Positions 8,753 through 18,025 of a stretch of 64,000 bases of DNA are shown piece after piece; the stretch's first letter is position 1; each line of letters begins with the position of its first letter. The notes under the pieces were generated by a model. That model ran no database searches. It was not told where the DNA came from and saw only the letters and a list, made by a program, of their open reading frames with translations. Origin of the DNA: Burkholderiales bacterium (GTDB lineage Bacteria > Pseudomonadota > Gammaproteobacteria > Burkholderiales > Burkholderiaceae_C); the NCBI GenBank assembly GCA_947453625.1, contig CANGHK010000007.1, positions 51,361-115,360 on the forward strand, given 5' to 3'. The position numbers were made by a program, and so were the translations under genes.

Positions 8753-11698
8753 ATGAGCGGCCTGCGCCCCTGGCTGCGCGTGCTGGCGCTGCTGGCCCTG
8801 GTGCTGGCGCTGCCTTGCGGCGCCAAGCCGCAGGCGGTGCTCGACCTGGCGCTGCTGGTCGACCCCGCCGGCACCGAGACCCTGGCCAGCGTCAGCGCGC
8901 CGGCCGCCCAGGCGCGCTTCAAGCCGCTGGGCCGCGGCTTCAACGCCGGCTTCACGAAAAATGTGCACTGGCTGCGCTTCAGCCTGCCTGCCGCCTCCCA
9001 CGGCCCCTGGCTGCTGGAGGTCCAGCCGGCCACGCTGGACGACCTGCGGCTGTACGAGCCCGGCGCGGCCGGCTTCGTCGAGCACCATGCCGGCGACCTC
9101 CAGCCCTTCTCCCGGCGCGAGGTGGCGCACCGCAACGCCGTGTTCCGGCTCGGCGAGTCCGGCGCCGCCGGCCCGCCGCAAACGCATTACCTGCGCCTGC
9201 AGGCGGCCGGTACCTCGCAGGCGCGACTGGTGTTGTGGCAGTCGGACGACTTTCGCGCCGCCCAGTTGCGCGACTATGCCGGCCTGTCGCTCTACTTTGG
9301 CCTGCTGCTGATGTTGCTGGCGGGCAACCTGATGCTGTGGGTCAGCTTGCGCGACCCGGTGTTTGCCTGGTTCAGCCTGAACATTCTGTGCGCCGGGCTG
9401 ACGCAATTCGGCACCCAGGGTCTGGTCGGCCAGTGGCTGCTGCCCGATGCGCCGGGGCTGGCAGATTTCTGTGGGCTGGCGTCCCAGCTGTCCTATGTCG
9501 CGTCGTCGGCCGCGCTGTTCCGGCGCCTGCTGTTGGTCGGGTCCCAGCCGGCCTGGCTGGGGGCACCGCTGCGATTGCAGGTGCTGCTGTCCTGGCTGGC
9601 GCTGCTCGGCTACTTCATGGGCCATCTCCCGGCGGTCGCCCAAGCGGTCTGCAGCTATATCCTGCTGGTCGCAGTGTGGAACCTGTGGCTGGCGCTGCGG
9701 ATGCGGCGCGCCGGGCTGTCCGAAGCGTGGTGGCTGCTGCTGGCCACCGTCACCCACCTGTTCACGCTCGCCCAGCAGACGCTTGGCCTGATCGGCGTCG
9801 TGCCGGGTTCCGGGCAGGGCAGTGGCGCCACGCTGGCCGGCGGACTGGTGGCGCTGCTGTGCGCGCAGATGGCGCTGGCGCGGCGCATCGTCGCGGTGCG
9901 CAACGAACGCACCCGGGCCGAGCAGCGCGCGGCCCGGTCCGATCGGGCGGCGATGGTCGAGCGCGAGGCGCAGGCCCTGCTGCAGGACACGCTGGCCGAG
10001 CGCGACCGCGCCCTGGCCTTGCTGGACAAGACGGTGGCCGACCTGCGCCAGGCCCAGCAACTCGGCCGGGTGGGCAGCTGGGAATGGGACGTCGCTTCTG
10101 ACACCCTGCAGGTATCGCCGGTGATGGCCGAACTGTTCGAGCACGACCCGTCGCAGTCACCGCCCGTCTTCCCCGGCCGCCTGGCCTGGTATGCGCCCGA
10201 CAGCCGGCAGCGGGTTGCCGAGGCGATTGCCCGGGCCCGGGCCACTGGCGAGCCTTACCGGGTCGAGGCCGAACTGGCGCTGCCGTCGGGCACCAGGCGC
10301 TGGATCGAAAACCGGGGCCAGGCGCTGCGCGACGCCCAGGGCCGCATCGTCAAACTGGTGGGCATCACCCAGGACATCAGCGACCGCCGCGACGTCCAGG
10401 CGGCGCAGGCCGCACTGCTGGCCGAGGAAGCCGCCAGGCGCAGCAAGGACGAATTCCTGGCCCGTGTCAGCCATGAATTGCGCACGCCGCTGAACGCAGT
10501 CCAAGGGTTTTCGCAGCTGCTGGCGCTGGATGGGCAGGTTCAGGCCCTGCCGCTGGTGGCCGAGCAGGTGGCGATGATCCAGGGGGCCGCCGACCACCTG
10601 AAGTCGATGATCGACGATGTGCTGGACCTGGCCCGCAGCCAGTCCGGCGGCCTGCACCTGGCCGCTGAAGTGACCGAGGTCGGCCCCCTGGCCGTTCAGT
10701 GCCTGGCGTGGCTGGCCCCCTTGGCCGAGCGGCACCAGGTCAGCCTGCGGCTGCAAGGGCATGACGCCGGTTACCAGGTCTTTGGCGACCGCACCCGGCT
10801 GCGCCAGGTGCTGATCAACCTGTTGAGCAATGCGATCAAGTACAACCGGCCCGGGGGCCAGGTCGTGTTGTCGCTGTTGCGTGTGGCCGGCGAAGGCCAG
10901 GCCGTGGCGGCCGGCCGGGTCGAGGTCGCGGTCAGCGACACCGGCCCGGGGCTGTCGCCGCGCCAGATCGGCGGGCTGTTCCAGCCCTTCAACCGGCTGG
11001 GTGCCGAACTCGGCGAGGTCGAAGGCTCGGGGCTGGGCCTGTCGGTGGCGCGCGCGCTGGTCGATGCCATGGGCGGCACCTTGCGCGCCAGCAGCGCGCC
11101 CGGCCAGGGGGCCAGGTTCACGGTCAGCCTGCCCGAAGTGCGCCCGGCCGACCCGGGCCAGGCCCAGGCGGTGGCGACGTTGGTGGAAACGGCGGACGCG
11201 CCGCAGGCCGCCGGGCGCGACGGCCTGCCCAGCGGCGCGGCGGCGCAGCCTGGCGCGGTCGACGCGGGTGCCGAATCCGGTGCCGAGGCCAGCGCCTGCG
11301 CAAGGCCGTTTGTCGTGCTCTACGTCGAGGACAACCGGCTCAACGCGACGGTGATGCGCCACGCGATGAAGCGCCTGCCCTGGGTCCAGCTCGAGGTCGC
11401 CACCGATGGCCAGGCCGGCCTGGACCGCGCGTGGCAGTTGCAGCCTGACCTGGTGCTGCTCGACATGAACCTGCCGCTGCTCAGCGGCGCCGAGGTCTTG
11501 CAGCGCCTGCGCGCCGACCCGACCCTGGCGACCATCCCCTGCGTGGCGGTCTCGGCCAACGCGGTGCCGGGTGACATCGCCAGCGCGCTGGCCGCCGGCT
11601 TCAACGACTACGTGACCAAGCCCTTCACCATCGCCCGCCTGCTCAGCCTGGTGGAGGGGCACCGGCTGCAGGCCGCCTTGGCCGCGCCGACCGCCTGA
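8753..11698 (+). CDS. Hybrid sensor histidine kinase with 7TMR-DISM input and receiver domain
   Basis: A 981-residue membrane kinase. A signal segment (about 8-25) leads to a periplasmic 7TMR-DISMED2-like sensing domain (about 40-170), seven hydrophobic helices (about 180-385), a coiled-coil (about 390-450) and a PAS domain with the WEWDV and RRWIENRGQ motifs. HisKA follows with SHELRTPLNAV (phospho-His about 573), then HATPase with NLLSNAIKYN and GSGLGLSVARALV, and a C-terminal receiver with VLLDMNLPLLSG (phospho-Asp about 904). The track start (TTG at 8705) is less likely than the ATG at 8753, which directly precedes the signal segment. No output regulator is adjacent, so it is an orphan hybrid kinase. 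Confidence 0.93.
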   Translation: MSGLRPWLRVLALLALVLALPCGAKPQAVLDLALLVDPAGTETLASVSAPAAQARFKPLGRGFNAGFTKNVHWLRFSLPAASHGPWLLEVQPATLDDLRLYEPGAAGFVEHHAGDLQPFSRREVAHRNAVFRLGESGAAGPPQTHYLRLQAAGTSQARLVLWQSDDFRAAQLRDYAGLSLYFGLLLMLLAGNLMLWVSLRDPVFAWFSLNILCAGLTQFGTQGLVGQWLLPDAPGLADFCGLASQLSYVASSAALFRRLLLVGSQPAWLGAPLRLQVLLSWLALLGYFMGHLPAVAQAVCSYILLVAVWNLWLALRMRRAGLSEAWWLLLATVTHLFTLAQQTLGLIGVVPGSGQGSGATLAGGLVALLCAQMALARRIVAVRNERTRAEQRAARSDRAAMVEREAQALLQDTLAERDRALALLDKTVADLRQAQQLGRVGSWEWDVASDTLQVSPVMAELFEHDPSQSPPVFPGRLAWYAPDSRQRVAEAIARARATGEPYRVEAELALPSGTRRWIENRGQALRDAQGRIVKLVGITQDISDRRDVQAAQAALLAEEAARRSKDEFLARVSHELRTPLNAVQGFSQLLALDGQVQALPLVAEQVAMIQGAADHLKSMIDDVLDLARSQSGGLHLAAEVTEVGPLAVQCLAWLAPLAERHQVSLRLQGHDAGYQVFGDRTRLRQVLINLLSNAIKYNRPGGQVVLSLLRVAGEGQAVAAGRVEVAVSDTGPGLSPRQIGGLFQPFNRLGAELGEVEGSGLGLSVARALVDAMGGTLRASSAPGQGARFTVSLPEVRPADPGQAQAVATLVETADAPQAAGRDGLPSGAAAQPGAVDAGAESGAEASACARPFVVLYVEDNRLNATVMRHAMKRLPWVQLEVATDGQAGLDRAWQLQPDLVLLDMNLPLLSGAEVLQRLRADPTLATIPCVAVSANAVPGDIASALAAGFNDYVTKPFTIARLLSLVEGHRLQAALAAPTA

Positions 11699-11728
11699 CG
11701 GGGCCGGCGCGACCTGGGGCCCACGCGT

Positions 11729-13192
11729 TCAACTGCCCAGGCTGTTGGGGTCGCGCCAGGCGCGCTCGAAAGGCAGGCGCCAGGCCTGGGGCGCGATCAA
11801 CTGGTGGATGGACTTCGGCCCCCAGGAGCCGGGCTCGTAGAGGCGAACCGGCGGCGGGGCTTCGAGCAGCGCGGTCGACACCTGCCACAGGCGCTCTATG
11901 CCCTCGGCGGTGGTGAACAGGGTGTGGTCGCCGCGCATCGCGTCCAGGATCAAGCGCTCGTAGGCTTCGAGCACCTCGCCGGCCAGCCCGGTGTCGTGCA
12001 TCGCGAACTGCAGGCTGAGCTTGTCCAGCCGCATGCCCGGGCCGGGCCGCTTGCCATAGAACGACAGCGACATCTTCGACGCGTCGGCGAGGTCGAAGGT
12101 CAGGTGGTCAGGCCCTTGCGCGCCGACCCCCGATCCGGCCGGAAACATGCTCTTGGGCGGCTCGCGGAAGGCGATGGAGATGATGCGCTTGCCCTCGGCC
12201 AGCCGCTTGCCGGTGCGCAGGTAGAAGGGCACGCCGGCCCAGCGCCAGTTGTCGATGAAGCACTTCACCGCGATGAAGGTTTCGGTCTCCGACTCCGGGT
12301 CCACCCCGGGCTCGGCGCGGTAGCCGGTGTACTGGCCGCGCACCACGTCGGCCGGTTGCAGCGGCAACATGCTGCGGAAGACCTTGTTCTTCTCCTCGCT
12401 GATGGGGGCCGGCGCCAGCGCGGTGGGCGGCTCCATCGCCATGAAAGCCAGGATCTGGAACAGGTGGGTGACGACCATGTCGCGGTAGGCGCCGGTCTGC
12501 TCGTAGAAGCCGGCGCGCTTGCCCAGACCCAGGGTCTCGGGCACGTCGATCTGCACATGGTCGATGAAGTTGCGGTTCCAGATCGGTTCGAACAAGCCGT
12601 TGGCGAAACGGAAAGCCAGGATGTTCTGCGCCGGCTCCTTGCCCAGGAAATGGTCGATGCGGAAGATCTGGTCCTCGGCGAAGACCTGGTGCAGCTGGGC
12701 GTTGAGCGACACCGCGCTCGCCAGGTCGGTGCCGAAGGGTTTCTCCATGACGATGCGCGAGCGCTCGACCAGGCCGGCCTCGCCGAGCAGGCGGACCGCT
12801 GCCAGCGCTGCGCTGGGCGGCACGCTGAGGTAATGCAGCCGGCGGCTGTCGGCACCCAGGTCCCGCTCGGCGCGCTCGACTGCGGCGCGCAGCGCGCCCG
12901 CGCCCGACGACAGCGGCACATAGTCTAGGCGCTGGGCAAACGCCGCCCAGTCGTCCTCGGTGAGCTTGCGGGTGGAGAACTCCTCCAGCGCCTGCCTGGC
13001 CAGCGCTCGGAAGGTCTCGATGTCGATTTCGTCGAGCGAGACGCCGATGATCCGGCAGCCCGGCATGAATCCGGTGCTCGAGAGGTGGTGCAGGCCGGGC
13101 AGCAGCTTGCGCCTGGCCAGGTCGCCGGTGGCGCCGAACAGCAGCACGACTTGCGGAAAACGCGGGCCCACACCGGGCGGGATCTTGGCCAC
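11729..13192 (-). CDS. zwf: Glucose-6-phosphate 1-dehydrogenase
   Basis: Catalyses NADP(+)-dependent oxidation of glucose 6-phosphate to 6-phosphogluconolactone, the entry to the oxidative pentose phosphate and Entner-Doudoroff routes. It has 487 residues, normal for the family. The dinucleotide-binding motif FGATGDLARRKLLPGL is at about 19-34 and the active-site motif RIDHFLGKE near 178-186. The start is GTG at 13192, preceded by AAGGAG with a 7-base gap; an ATG 7 bases upstream is out of frame and too close to this ribosome binding site. No pgl, edd or hexulose genes flank it, so it stands alone, convergent with the hybrid kinase. Confidence 0.97.
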   Translation of the reverse strand: MAKIPPGVGPRFPQVVLLFGATGDLARRKLLPGLHHLSSTGFMPGCRIIGVSLDEIDIETFRALARQALEEFSTRKLTEDDWAAFAQRLDYVPLSSGAGALRAAVERAERDLGADSRRLHYLSVPPSAALAAVRLLGEAGLVERSRIVMEKPFGTDLASAVSLNAQLHQVFAEDQIFRIDHFLGKEPAQNILAFRFANGLFEPIWNRNFIDHVQIDVPETLGLGKRAGFYEQTGAYRDMVVTHLFQILAFMAMEPPTALAPAPISEEKNKVFRSMLPLQPADVVRGQYTGYRAEPGVDPESETETFIAVKCFIDNWRWAGVPFYLRTGKRLAEGKRIISIAFREPPKSMFPAGSGVGAQGPDHLTFDLADASKMSLSFYGKRPGPGMRLDKLSLQFAMHDTGLAGEVLEAYERLILDAMRGDHTLFTTAEGIERLWQVSTALLEAPPPVRLYEPGSWGPKSIHQLIAPQAWRLPFERAWRDPNSLGS

Positions 13193-13326
13193 TGGGCATC
13201 TCCTTGCGCTCGTGAGCCCGAGGGGCCGCAGCCGGGTGGCTGCGCGCCGTCTGGACCCGTTTGGACCTGGTTGAGCGGCCCCCGCGGCAGATTGCGAGCC
13301 TGTTCACCGGGTCTTGATGGATAGTT

Positions 13327-13355
13327 TTGACAGCTTAAAGTATTTTATTTAATAT
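13327..13355 (+). promoter_or_regulatory. Sigma-70-type promoter upstream of the PAS kinase unit
   Basis: TTGACA at 13327-13332, exactly 17 bases, then TAATAT at 13350-13355, inside an AT-rich strip of otherwise GC-rich DNA. The -35 box is a perfect consensus. Transcription would begin near 13362, some 530 bases before the PAS kinase start, so the transcript would include the doubtful ORF at 13461-13886. Confidence 0.65.
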
Positions 13356-13460
13356 TCAAGCCTTTCCCGCCGGAAAGCTTGGCGAACATGCGTGCGTCCC
13401 CGCCATCACAGCCACCCCATGACGGTTGCGGCGGTCGCCGTTGATCCTGAAAACCTTTCG

Positions 13461-13886
13461 ATGTCGACGCAACACGAGCTGCCCCCGCCGCCTGTGGCCG
13501 CTGCCGCGCTGGCCAGGATGCTTGCCTTGCCGAAGCGCCGGTGCGGCCCCGATTTTTCGCAGTGCAAGCCCGGCACGGTGCAGCGCCATGTCGTGTGCCG
13601 TCCGGCCGGGCTCGACACCCGCGACCCGGCGTGCTGCCCGCGCCAGCCCGGCCCGGCAGGCTTCGCGACCCGGCCGCGCCCGTCCCCGCATCGCCCGACC
13701 AGCAAGCTCACCGCTGCGCCGCCGCAGCCACCGGCAATGTCCTCGGAAGCCGCCATGCCCCCTCTGCGCCACCTGGTCGACCAAGCCCTCTTGCAGCATT
13801 TCTCGTCGACCGGCGTCTTGATCAACCGCCAGGCGCCGCGCCGCGCCACCCGGCGCCTGCTGGCGACCGCGCAGCGCGCAGGCTGA
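13461..13886 (+). CDS. Doubtful small ORF upstream of the PAS kinase
   Basis: An open frame of about 141 codons from the ATG at 13461 (MSTQHELPPPPVAAAALARM) to a stop 6 bases before the PAS kinase. I recognise no family. Composition is Pro/Arg/Ala-rich in the middle, like a random high-GC frame, and there is no clear ribosome binding site. In favour are the good promoter at 13327 and the tight spacing to the kinase gene. It may be a small regulatory protein or simply a leader. It fills the 700-base gap between zwf and the kinase. Confidence 0.25.
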   Translation: MSTQHELPPPPVAAAALARMLALPKRRCGPDFSQCKPGTVQRHVVCRPAGLDTRDPACCPRQPGPAGFATRPRPSPHRPTSKLTAAPPQPPAMSSEAAMPPLRHLVDQALLQHFSSTGVLINRQAPRRATRRLLATAQRAG

Positions 13887-13892
13887 GCCGAC

Positions 13893-15212
13893 ATGGACAC
13901 GCTGCAACGTCGGGCCGAAGCCCTGCTCCAGGCCAGGTCTGAGCAGCCGGCGCCATCCTCCTCTCCCGATGCCGTGGTCCCGCTGCTCAACGCGCTGCGC
14001 TTGCACCAGATCGAACTGGAGGTGCAGAACGAGGACTTGCGCCGGGCGCTAGCCGAACTCGAGCGCTCGCGCGAGCGCTGGTTCGATCTGTATGAGACGG
14101 CGCCGGTGGGTTACTGCAGCGTCAGCGACACCGGCCTGGTGCTGCAGGCCAACCGCCGTGCGGCGGAGTTGCTGGGCTGGTCAGACGACGGGCTGGTCAA
14201 GCAGCGGTTTGCGCGCTTCATCGTCGATCAGGATGTGAGCCTGTATTACAGCCTGCGCCGGCGCCTGCTGGCGACTGGTGCCGCGCCGCCCTGCGAAGTG
14301 CGGCTGTCGGGTGGCGGCGAAGGTGGGGTCTGGGTGCAACTGACGGCGACCCTCGTGCAGGAGCCCGAGCAGGGCCAAAGCCTGCGCATCGTGCTGACCG
14401 ACATCAGTGAGCGAAGACGGCTGGCCGCCGCCTTGCAGGCCCAGCAACTGGCCGAGCAGGCCAGCCTGGCCAAGACCGCCTTTCTGGCGCGGATGAGCCA
14501 TGAACTCAGGACGCCACTGCACGCCATTCTGGGTTTCTCCAGCTTGTTGCTCACCGACGACGAACTGCCGCTCGCGAGCGGGCCGCATGAGGCCGTGTCG
14601 CTGATCCAGGACGCTGGCATGCACTTGCTGGCGCTGGTGGACGACCTGCTGGACGTGTCCCGCATCGAGAGCGGTGCGATGCGGGTGACCCTGGGCCCGG
14701 TCGATGCGCTGGCCGTGTTGCGCGATGCCGTGCTGGGCATGGCCACGCGTCCTGCCTATCCCCAGCGGATAGGCGTCACCGCCCTGCCCGACGGTGAAAC
14801 CCGCGCCATGGTGCGGGCCGACCCCACCCGGCTGCGGCAGGTGGTGCTGAATCTGCTGTCCAACGCGCTCAAGTACAGCGCCGCGCCCAACCGGGTCACC
14901 GCGCAGCTGACGCGCATCGGCGAGCGCTGGCGGATCAGCATCGTCGACAGCGGCATCGGCATGTCGGCGGCGCAACTGGCCGACCTGTTCCAGCCCTTCA
15001 ACCGCTTGGGACGCGAGGTGTCGGGCATCGATGGCGCGGGCATAGGCCTGTTCATCACGCGCGAACTGGTGCAGGCCATGGGTGGCCAGTTGCACGTCCG
15101 CAGCCAGCCCGGTGTCGGCACCGAGGTGCAGGTCGACCTGATGGCCGATGAGGCAGGCGCGCCAGGCGGCGACCCGCGCCAGGTCGATGAGGCCGGCCAC
15201 CGCTCGGGTTGA
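13893..15212 (+). CDS. PAS-domain sensor histidine kinase
   Basis: Cytoplasmic kinase of 439 residues without membrane segments. An N-terminal helical region (about 1-60) precedes a PAS domain with YETAPVGYCSVSDTGLVLQA near 65-85. The HisKA motif MSHELRTPLHAILGFSSLL places the phospho-His near residue 203, and the ATPase domain shows NLLSNALKYS, DSGIGMS and GAGIGLFITRELVQAMGG. It lacks a receiver domain. The PAS-like segment LELQIELEVQNEDLRRALAELE type start resembles PAS kinases of the heterotroph phosphorelay kind. The phrase LFQPFNRLG is shared with the hybrid kinase 2 kb away, suggesting related kinase cores. No partner regulator is adjacent. Confidence 0.92.
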   Translation: MDTLQRRAEALLQARSEQPAPSSSPDAVVPLLNALRLHQIELEVQNEDLRRALAELERSRERWFDLYETAPVGYCSVSDTGLVLQANRRAAELLGWSDDGLVKQRFARFIVDQDVSLYYSLRRRLLATGAAPPCEVRLSGGGEGGVWVQLTATLVQEPEQGQSLRIVLTDISERRRLAAALQAQQLAEQASLAKTAFLARMSHELRTPLHAILGFSSLLLTDDELPLASGPHEAVSLIQDAGMHLLALVDDLLDVSRIESGAMRVTLGPVDALAVLRDAVLGMATRPAYPQRIGVTALPDGETRAMVRADPTRLRQVVLNLLSNALKYSAAPNRVTAQLTRIGERWRISIVDSGIGMSAAQLADLFQPFNRLGREVSGIDGAGIGLFITRELVQAMGGQLHVRSQPGVGTEVQVDLMADEAGAPGGDPRQVDEAGHRSG

Positions 15213-15279
15213 GGCCCGGGCCGCGGCCGGCCACTTGGTTAAAGTCGACGCTCCCGATATCCCCAACCGCCGAGGCCCC

Positions 15280-16323
15280 ATGACCCTGCACCGCCGCAAT
15301 TTCCTGGCCGCCACCGGGGTCGCCCTGGCCGCCACCGCGCCCGGCTTGCGGGCCCAGCCCGTCGACAAGCCCGAGAAGCCCCAGCTGACGCTGGCCGTCG
15401 GGGGCAAGAACCTGCTGTACTACCTGCCGCTGACGATCGCCGAGCAACTGGGCTACTTCAAGGCCGAGGGACTCGAAGTGAAGATCGTCGATTTCTCCGG
15501 TGGCAGCCAGGCGCTGCGCGCGCTGGTGGGCGGCAGTGCCGACGTCGTCAGCGGCGCCTTCGAGCACACGATCAACATGCAGCCCAAGGGCCAGAAGCTG
15601 CGCGCCGTCGTGCTGATGGGGCGGGCGCCGCAGATCGTGCTGGGCATCAACCCCAAGACGATGCCCAACTTCAAGACCGTGGCCGACCTGAAGGGCAGGA
15701 AGATAGGCGTCACCGCGCCCGGCAGCAGCACCAACGTGATGGCCAACTTCGTGCTGGCCAAGGCCGGGCTCAAGCCCGGTGACGTCAGCTTCATCGGTGT
15801 GGGGGCGGGCGCCGGCGCGGTGGCGGCGCTGCGCTCGGGTCAGATCGACGCCATGGCCAACCTCGACCCGGTGATCTCGCTGCTGACGCGCGGCAACGAG
15901 CTGAAGATCGTCAGCGACACCCGCATCGTCGCCGAGGCCGACAAGGTGTTCGGCGGCCCGATGCCCTCGGCCTGTCTGTACCTGCCGCAGTCCTTCATCG
16001 ACAAGCACCCGCGCACCGTGCAGGCCCTGGCCACGGCCATCGTTCGCGCCAACCAGTGGATACAGAAAGCCGGCCCGGGCGACATCATCAAGACCGTTCC
16101 CGAGAGCTACCTGCTGGGCGACCGGGCGGTCTACCTCGACGCCTTCCTGGCCGCGCGCGGCGCGCTGTCGCCCGACGGTCTGTTCCCGGCCGCCGGCGCC
16201 GAGACCGCGCGCCGCGCGCTGGCCAGCATAGACCCCGAGATCGCCAAGGCCACGATAGACCTGAAGGCCGTCTTCACCGACGACTTCGCCAAGGCGGCGC
16301 TGGTGAGATTCCCGATCAAGTGA
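15280..16323 (+). CDS. ABC transporter substrate-binding protein, nitrate/sulfonate/taurine (NMT1/SsuA-like) type
   Basis: Periplasmic receptor of 347 residues. The start is ATG at 15280 (MTLHRRNFLAATGVALAATA), whose RRNFLAA and hydrophobic stretch form a Tat-type leader ending near LRAQP. The mature part has the NMT1/ThiY/SsuA-like pattern YYLPLTIAEQLGYFKAEGLEVK and FSGGSQALRALVGGSADVVSGAFEH. It heads a three-gene operon with an ATPase and permease, and its stop overlaps the ATPase start. Family members bind sulfonates, taurine, nitrate, pyrimidine precursors or aromatic acids; no adjacent enzyme settles which. Confidence 0.93.
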   Translation: MTLHRRNFLAATGVALAATAPGLRAQPVDKPEKPQLTLAVGGKNLLYYLPLTIAEQLGYFKAEGLEVKIVDFSGGSQALRALVGGSADVVSGAFEHTINMQPKGQKLRAVVLMGRAPQIVLGINPKTMPNFKTVADLKGRKIGVTAPGSSTNVMANFVLAKAGLKPGDVSFIGVGAGAGAVAALRSGQIDAMANLDPVISLLTRGNELKIVSDTRIVAEADKVFGGPMPSACLYLPQSFIDKHPRTVQALATAIVRANQWIQKAGPGDIIKTVPESYLLGDRAVYLDAFLAARGALSPDGLFPAAGAETARRALASIDPEIAKATIDLKAVFTDDFAKAALVRFPIK

Positions 16324-17147
16324 GCGCGCCGGCATTGGCGCTGCAGGATGTCTCCTGCACTTTTGTGGCGCGCGACAAGCCCGGCCAGCGCCATACCGCG
16401 GTGGCTGGCTTGTCGCTGGCGGTGGGTGCAGGCGAGTTCGTCTCGGTGGTCGGCCCCACCGGCTGCGGCAAGAGCACGCTGCTCAATCTGGGCGCCGGGT
16501 TGCTGGCGCCCAGCACCGGTGCGGTGTCGGTGTTCGGCCAGCCGCTGACCGGGTTGAACACGCGCGCCGGCTACATGTTCCAGACCGAGAGCCTGATGCC
16601 CTGGCGCACCGCGCTGGGCAATGTGATGGCGGGGCTGGAGTTCCGCGGCATGCCACCGGCCGAGGCCAGGGCCCAGGCCGGGGACTGGCTGCGCCGGGTC
16701 GGCCTGGGTGGGTTTGGCGACCGCTACCCGCACCAGATGAGCGGCGGCATGCGCAAGCGCGCCAGCCTGGCCCAGACCCTGGTGCTCGACCCCGACATCA
16801 TCCTGATGGACGAGCCCTTCTCGGCGCTCGACATCCAGACCCGGCAGCTGATGGAAAACGAGTTGCTCGAGCTCTGGCAGAGCAAGCGCAAGGCGGTGCT
16901 GTTCATCACCCACGACCTGGACGAGGCGATCGCGCTGAGCGACCGGGTGGTGGTGATGAGCGCCGGCCCGGCCTCGCACCCGATCGGCGAGTTCACGGTG
17001 GATCTGGCGCGTCCCCGGGATGTGGCCGAGGTGCGCACCCTGCCGCGCTTCATCGAGTTGCACCAGGCCATCTGGGCGGTGCTGCGCGACGAGGTGCTCG
17101 CGGGCTACCGGCAGCAGTTGCAGCCGGCTGCCACTGAGGGGAACTGA
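16320..17147 (+). CDS. ABC transporter ATP-binding protein (SsuB/TauB-like)
   Basis: ATPase of 275 residues energising the importer formed with its neighbours. Walker A is GPTGCGKSTLLN near residues 45-56, the signature is MSGGMRKRASLAQTL and Walker B is IILMDEPFSALD. The start is a GTG at 16320 that overlaps the preceding TGA (GTGA), giving VSAPALALQDVSCTF; the track start at 16056 runs back through the binding-protein gene and is wrong. The gene ends 5 bases before the permease. Confidence 0.94.
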   Translation: MSAPALALQDVSCTFVARDKPGQRHTAVAGLSLAVGAGEFVSVVGPTGCGKSTLLNLGAGLLAPSTGAVSVFGQPLTGLNTRAGYMFQTESLMPWRTALGNVMAGLEFRGMPPAEARAQAGDWLRRVGLGGFGDRYPHQMSGGMRKRASLAQTLVLDPDIILMDEPFSALDIQTRQLMENELLELWQSKRKAVLFITHDLDEAIALSDRVVVMSAGPASHPIGEFTVDLARPRDVAEVRTLPRFIELHQAIWAVLRDEVLAGYRQQLQPAATEGN

Positions 17148-17152
17148 CCGCG

Positions 17153-17980
17153 ATGTGGCAGGCCGTCAAACCCAACCCGCGCAACCTGCGCCTCTGGCAG
17201 CTCGGGCTGCTGGCCGCGATCTTCGGCGTCTGGCACCTGCTGACCGTGCCCGGCCTGCTGCCGCCGCTGGTGTTCGAGAACGACCAGCAGGCGGCTTTCT
17301 TCTTCGGCGAGCCGCTCAAGGTCTTGTCGCGGGTCTGGCATTGGTTCGTCGTCGACGCCGACATCTACGGCCACCTCGCGGTGACGCTGGTCGAGACCCT
17401 GCTGGCGTTTGCGATAGGTTCGGCCGCCGGCCTGGGCGGTGGGCTGTGGCTGGCGCTCAGCCCGATGGCCAGCGCGCTGCTCGAGCCTTATGTGAAAGCG
17501 ATGAACGCGATGCCGCGCATCATCCTGGCGCCTATCTTCGCGGTCTGGTTCGGTCTGGGCATCGCCAGCAAGGTGGCGCTGGGCGTGACGCTGGTGTTCT
17601 TCATCGTCTTCTTCAACGTCTACCAGGGCGTCAAGGAAGTCAGCCCGGTGATCCTGGCCAATGCCCGGATGCTGGGCGCCAGCCCGCGCCAGCTGCTGCG
17701 CCATGTCTACCTGCCCAGCGCGACCAGTTGGGTGTTCTCGTCGCTGCACACCAGCGTCGGCCTGGCCTTCGTCGGCGCTGTGGTCGGTGAATACCTGGGC
17801 TCAGCCAGCGGCGTGGGCTATCTGATCCACCAGGCCGAGGGCGTGTTCGACATCAACACCGTGATGGCCGGCATCCTGGTGCTGACCGGCTTTGCGCTGG
17901 CGTTGGACGCCGCGGTGGGCAAGCTCGAGCGCCGCCTGATGCGCTGGCAGCCACGCGGTGGCGAGACCGAGCGGCTCTGA
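17153..17980 (+). CDS. ABC transporter permease (SsuC/TauC-like)
   Basis: Inner-membrane permease of 275 residues with about six hydrophobic helices. The binding-protein-dependent transport loop EVSPVILANARMLGASPRQLLRHVYLPSA at about 160-190 is typical of the SsuC/TauC/NrtB group. It completes the operon begun at 15280. A hairpin without a T-tract follows at 17990, between this gene and the convergent amidohydrolase. Confidence 0.94.
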   Translation: MWQAVKPNPRNLRLWQLGLLAAIFGVWHLLTVPGLLPPLVFENDQQAAFFFGEPLKVLSRVWHWFVVDADIYGHLAVTLVETLLAFAIGSAAGLGGGLWLALSPMASALLEPYVKAMNAMPRIILAPIFAVWFGLGIASKVALGVTLVFFIVFFNVYQGVKEVSPVILANARMLGASPRQLLRHVYLPSATSWVFSSLHTSVGLAFVGAVVGEYLGSASGVGYLIHQAEGVFDINTVMAGILVLTGFALALDAAVGKLERRLMRWQPRGGETERL

Positions 17981-17989
17981 TCCGCGACC

Positions 17990-18012
17990 CCTGGGGCTGA
18001 ACAGGCCCCAGG
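17990..18012. terminator. Hairpin between convergent genes
   Basis: CCTGGGGC-TGAACAG-GCCCCAGG: a perfect 8-bp stem with a 7-base loop, 10 bases after the permease stop and 14 bases before the end of the convergent amidohydrolase gene. No T-tract on either side, so it may act as a weak bidirectional terminator or a 3'-end stabiliser. Confidence 0.5.
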
Positions 18013-18025
18013 CGTGTCGAGACCC

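Noticed and set aside
13193-13199. ATG start for zwf at 13199
   Set aside because: Out of frame with the dehydrogenase and overlapping the ribosome binding site; the GTG at 13192 has correct spacing.
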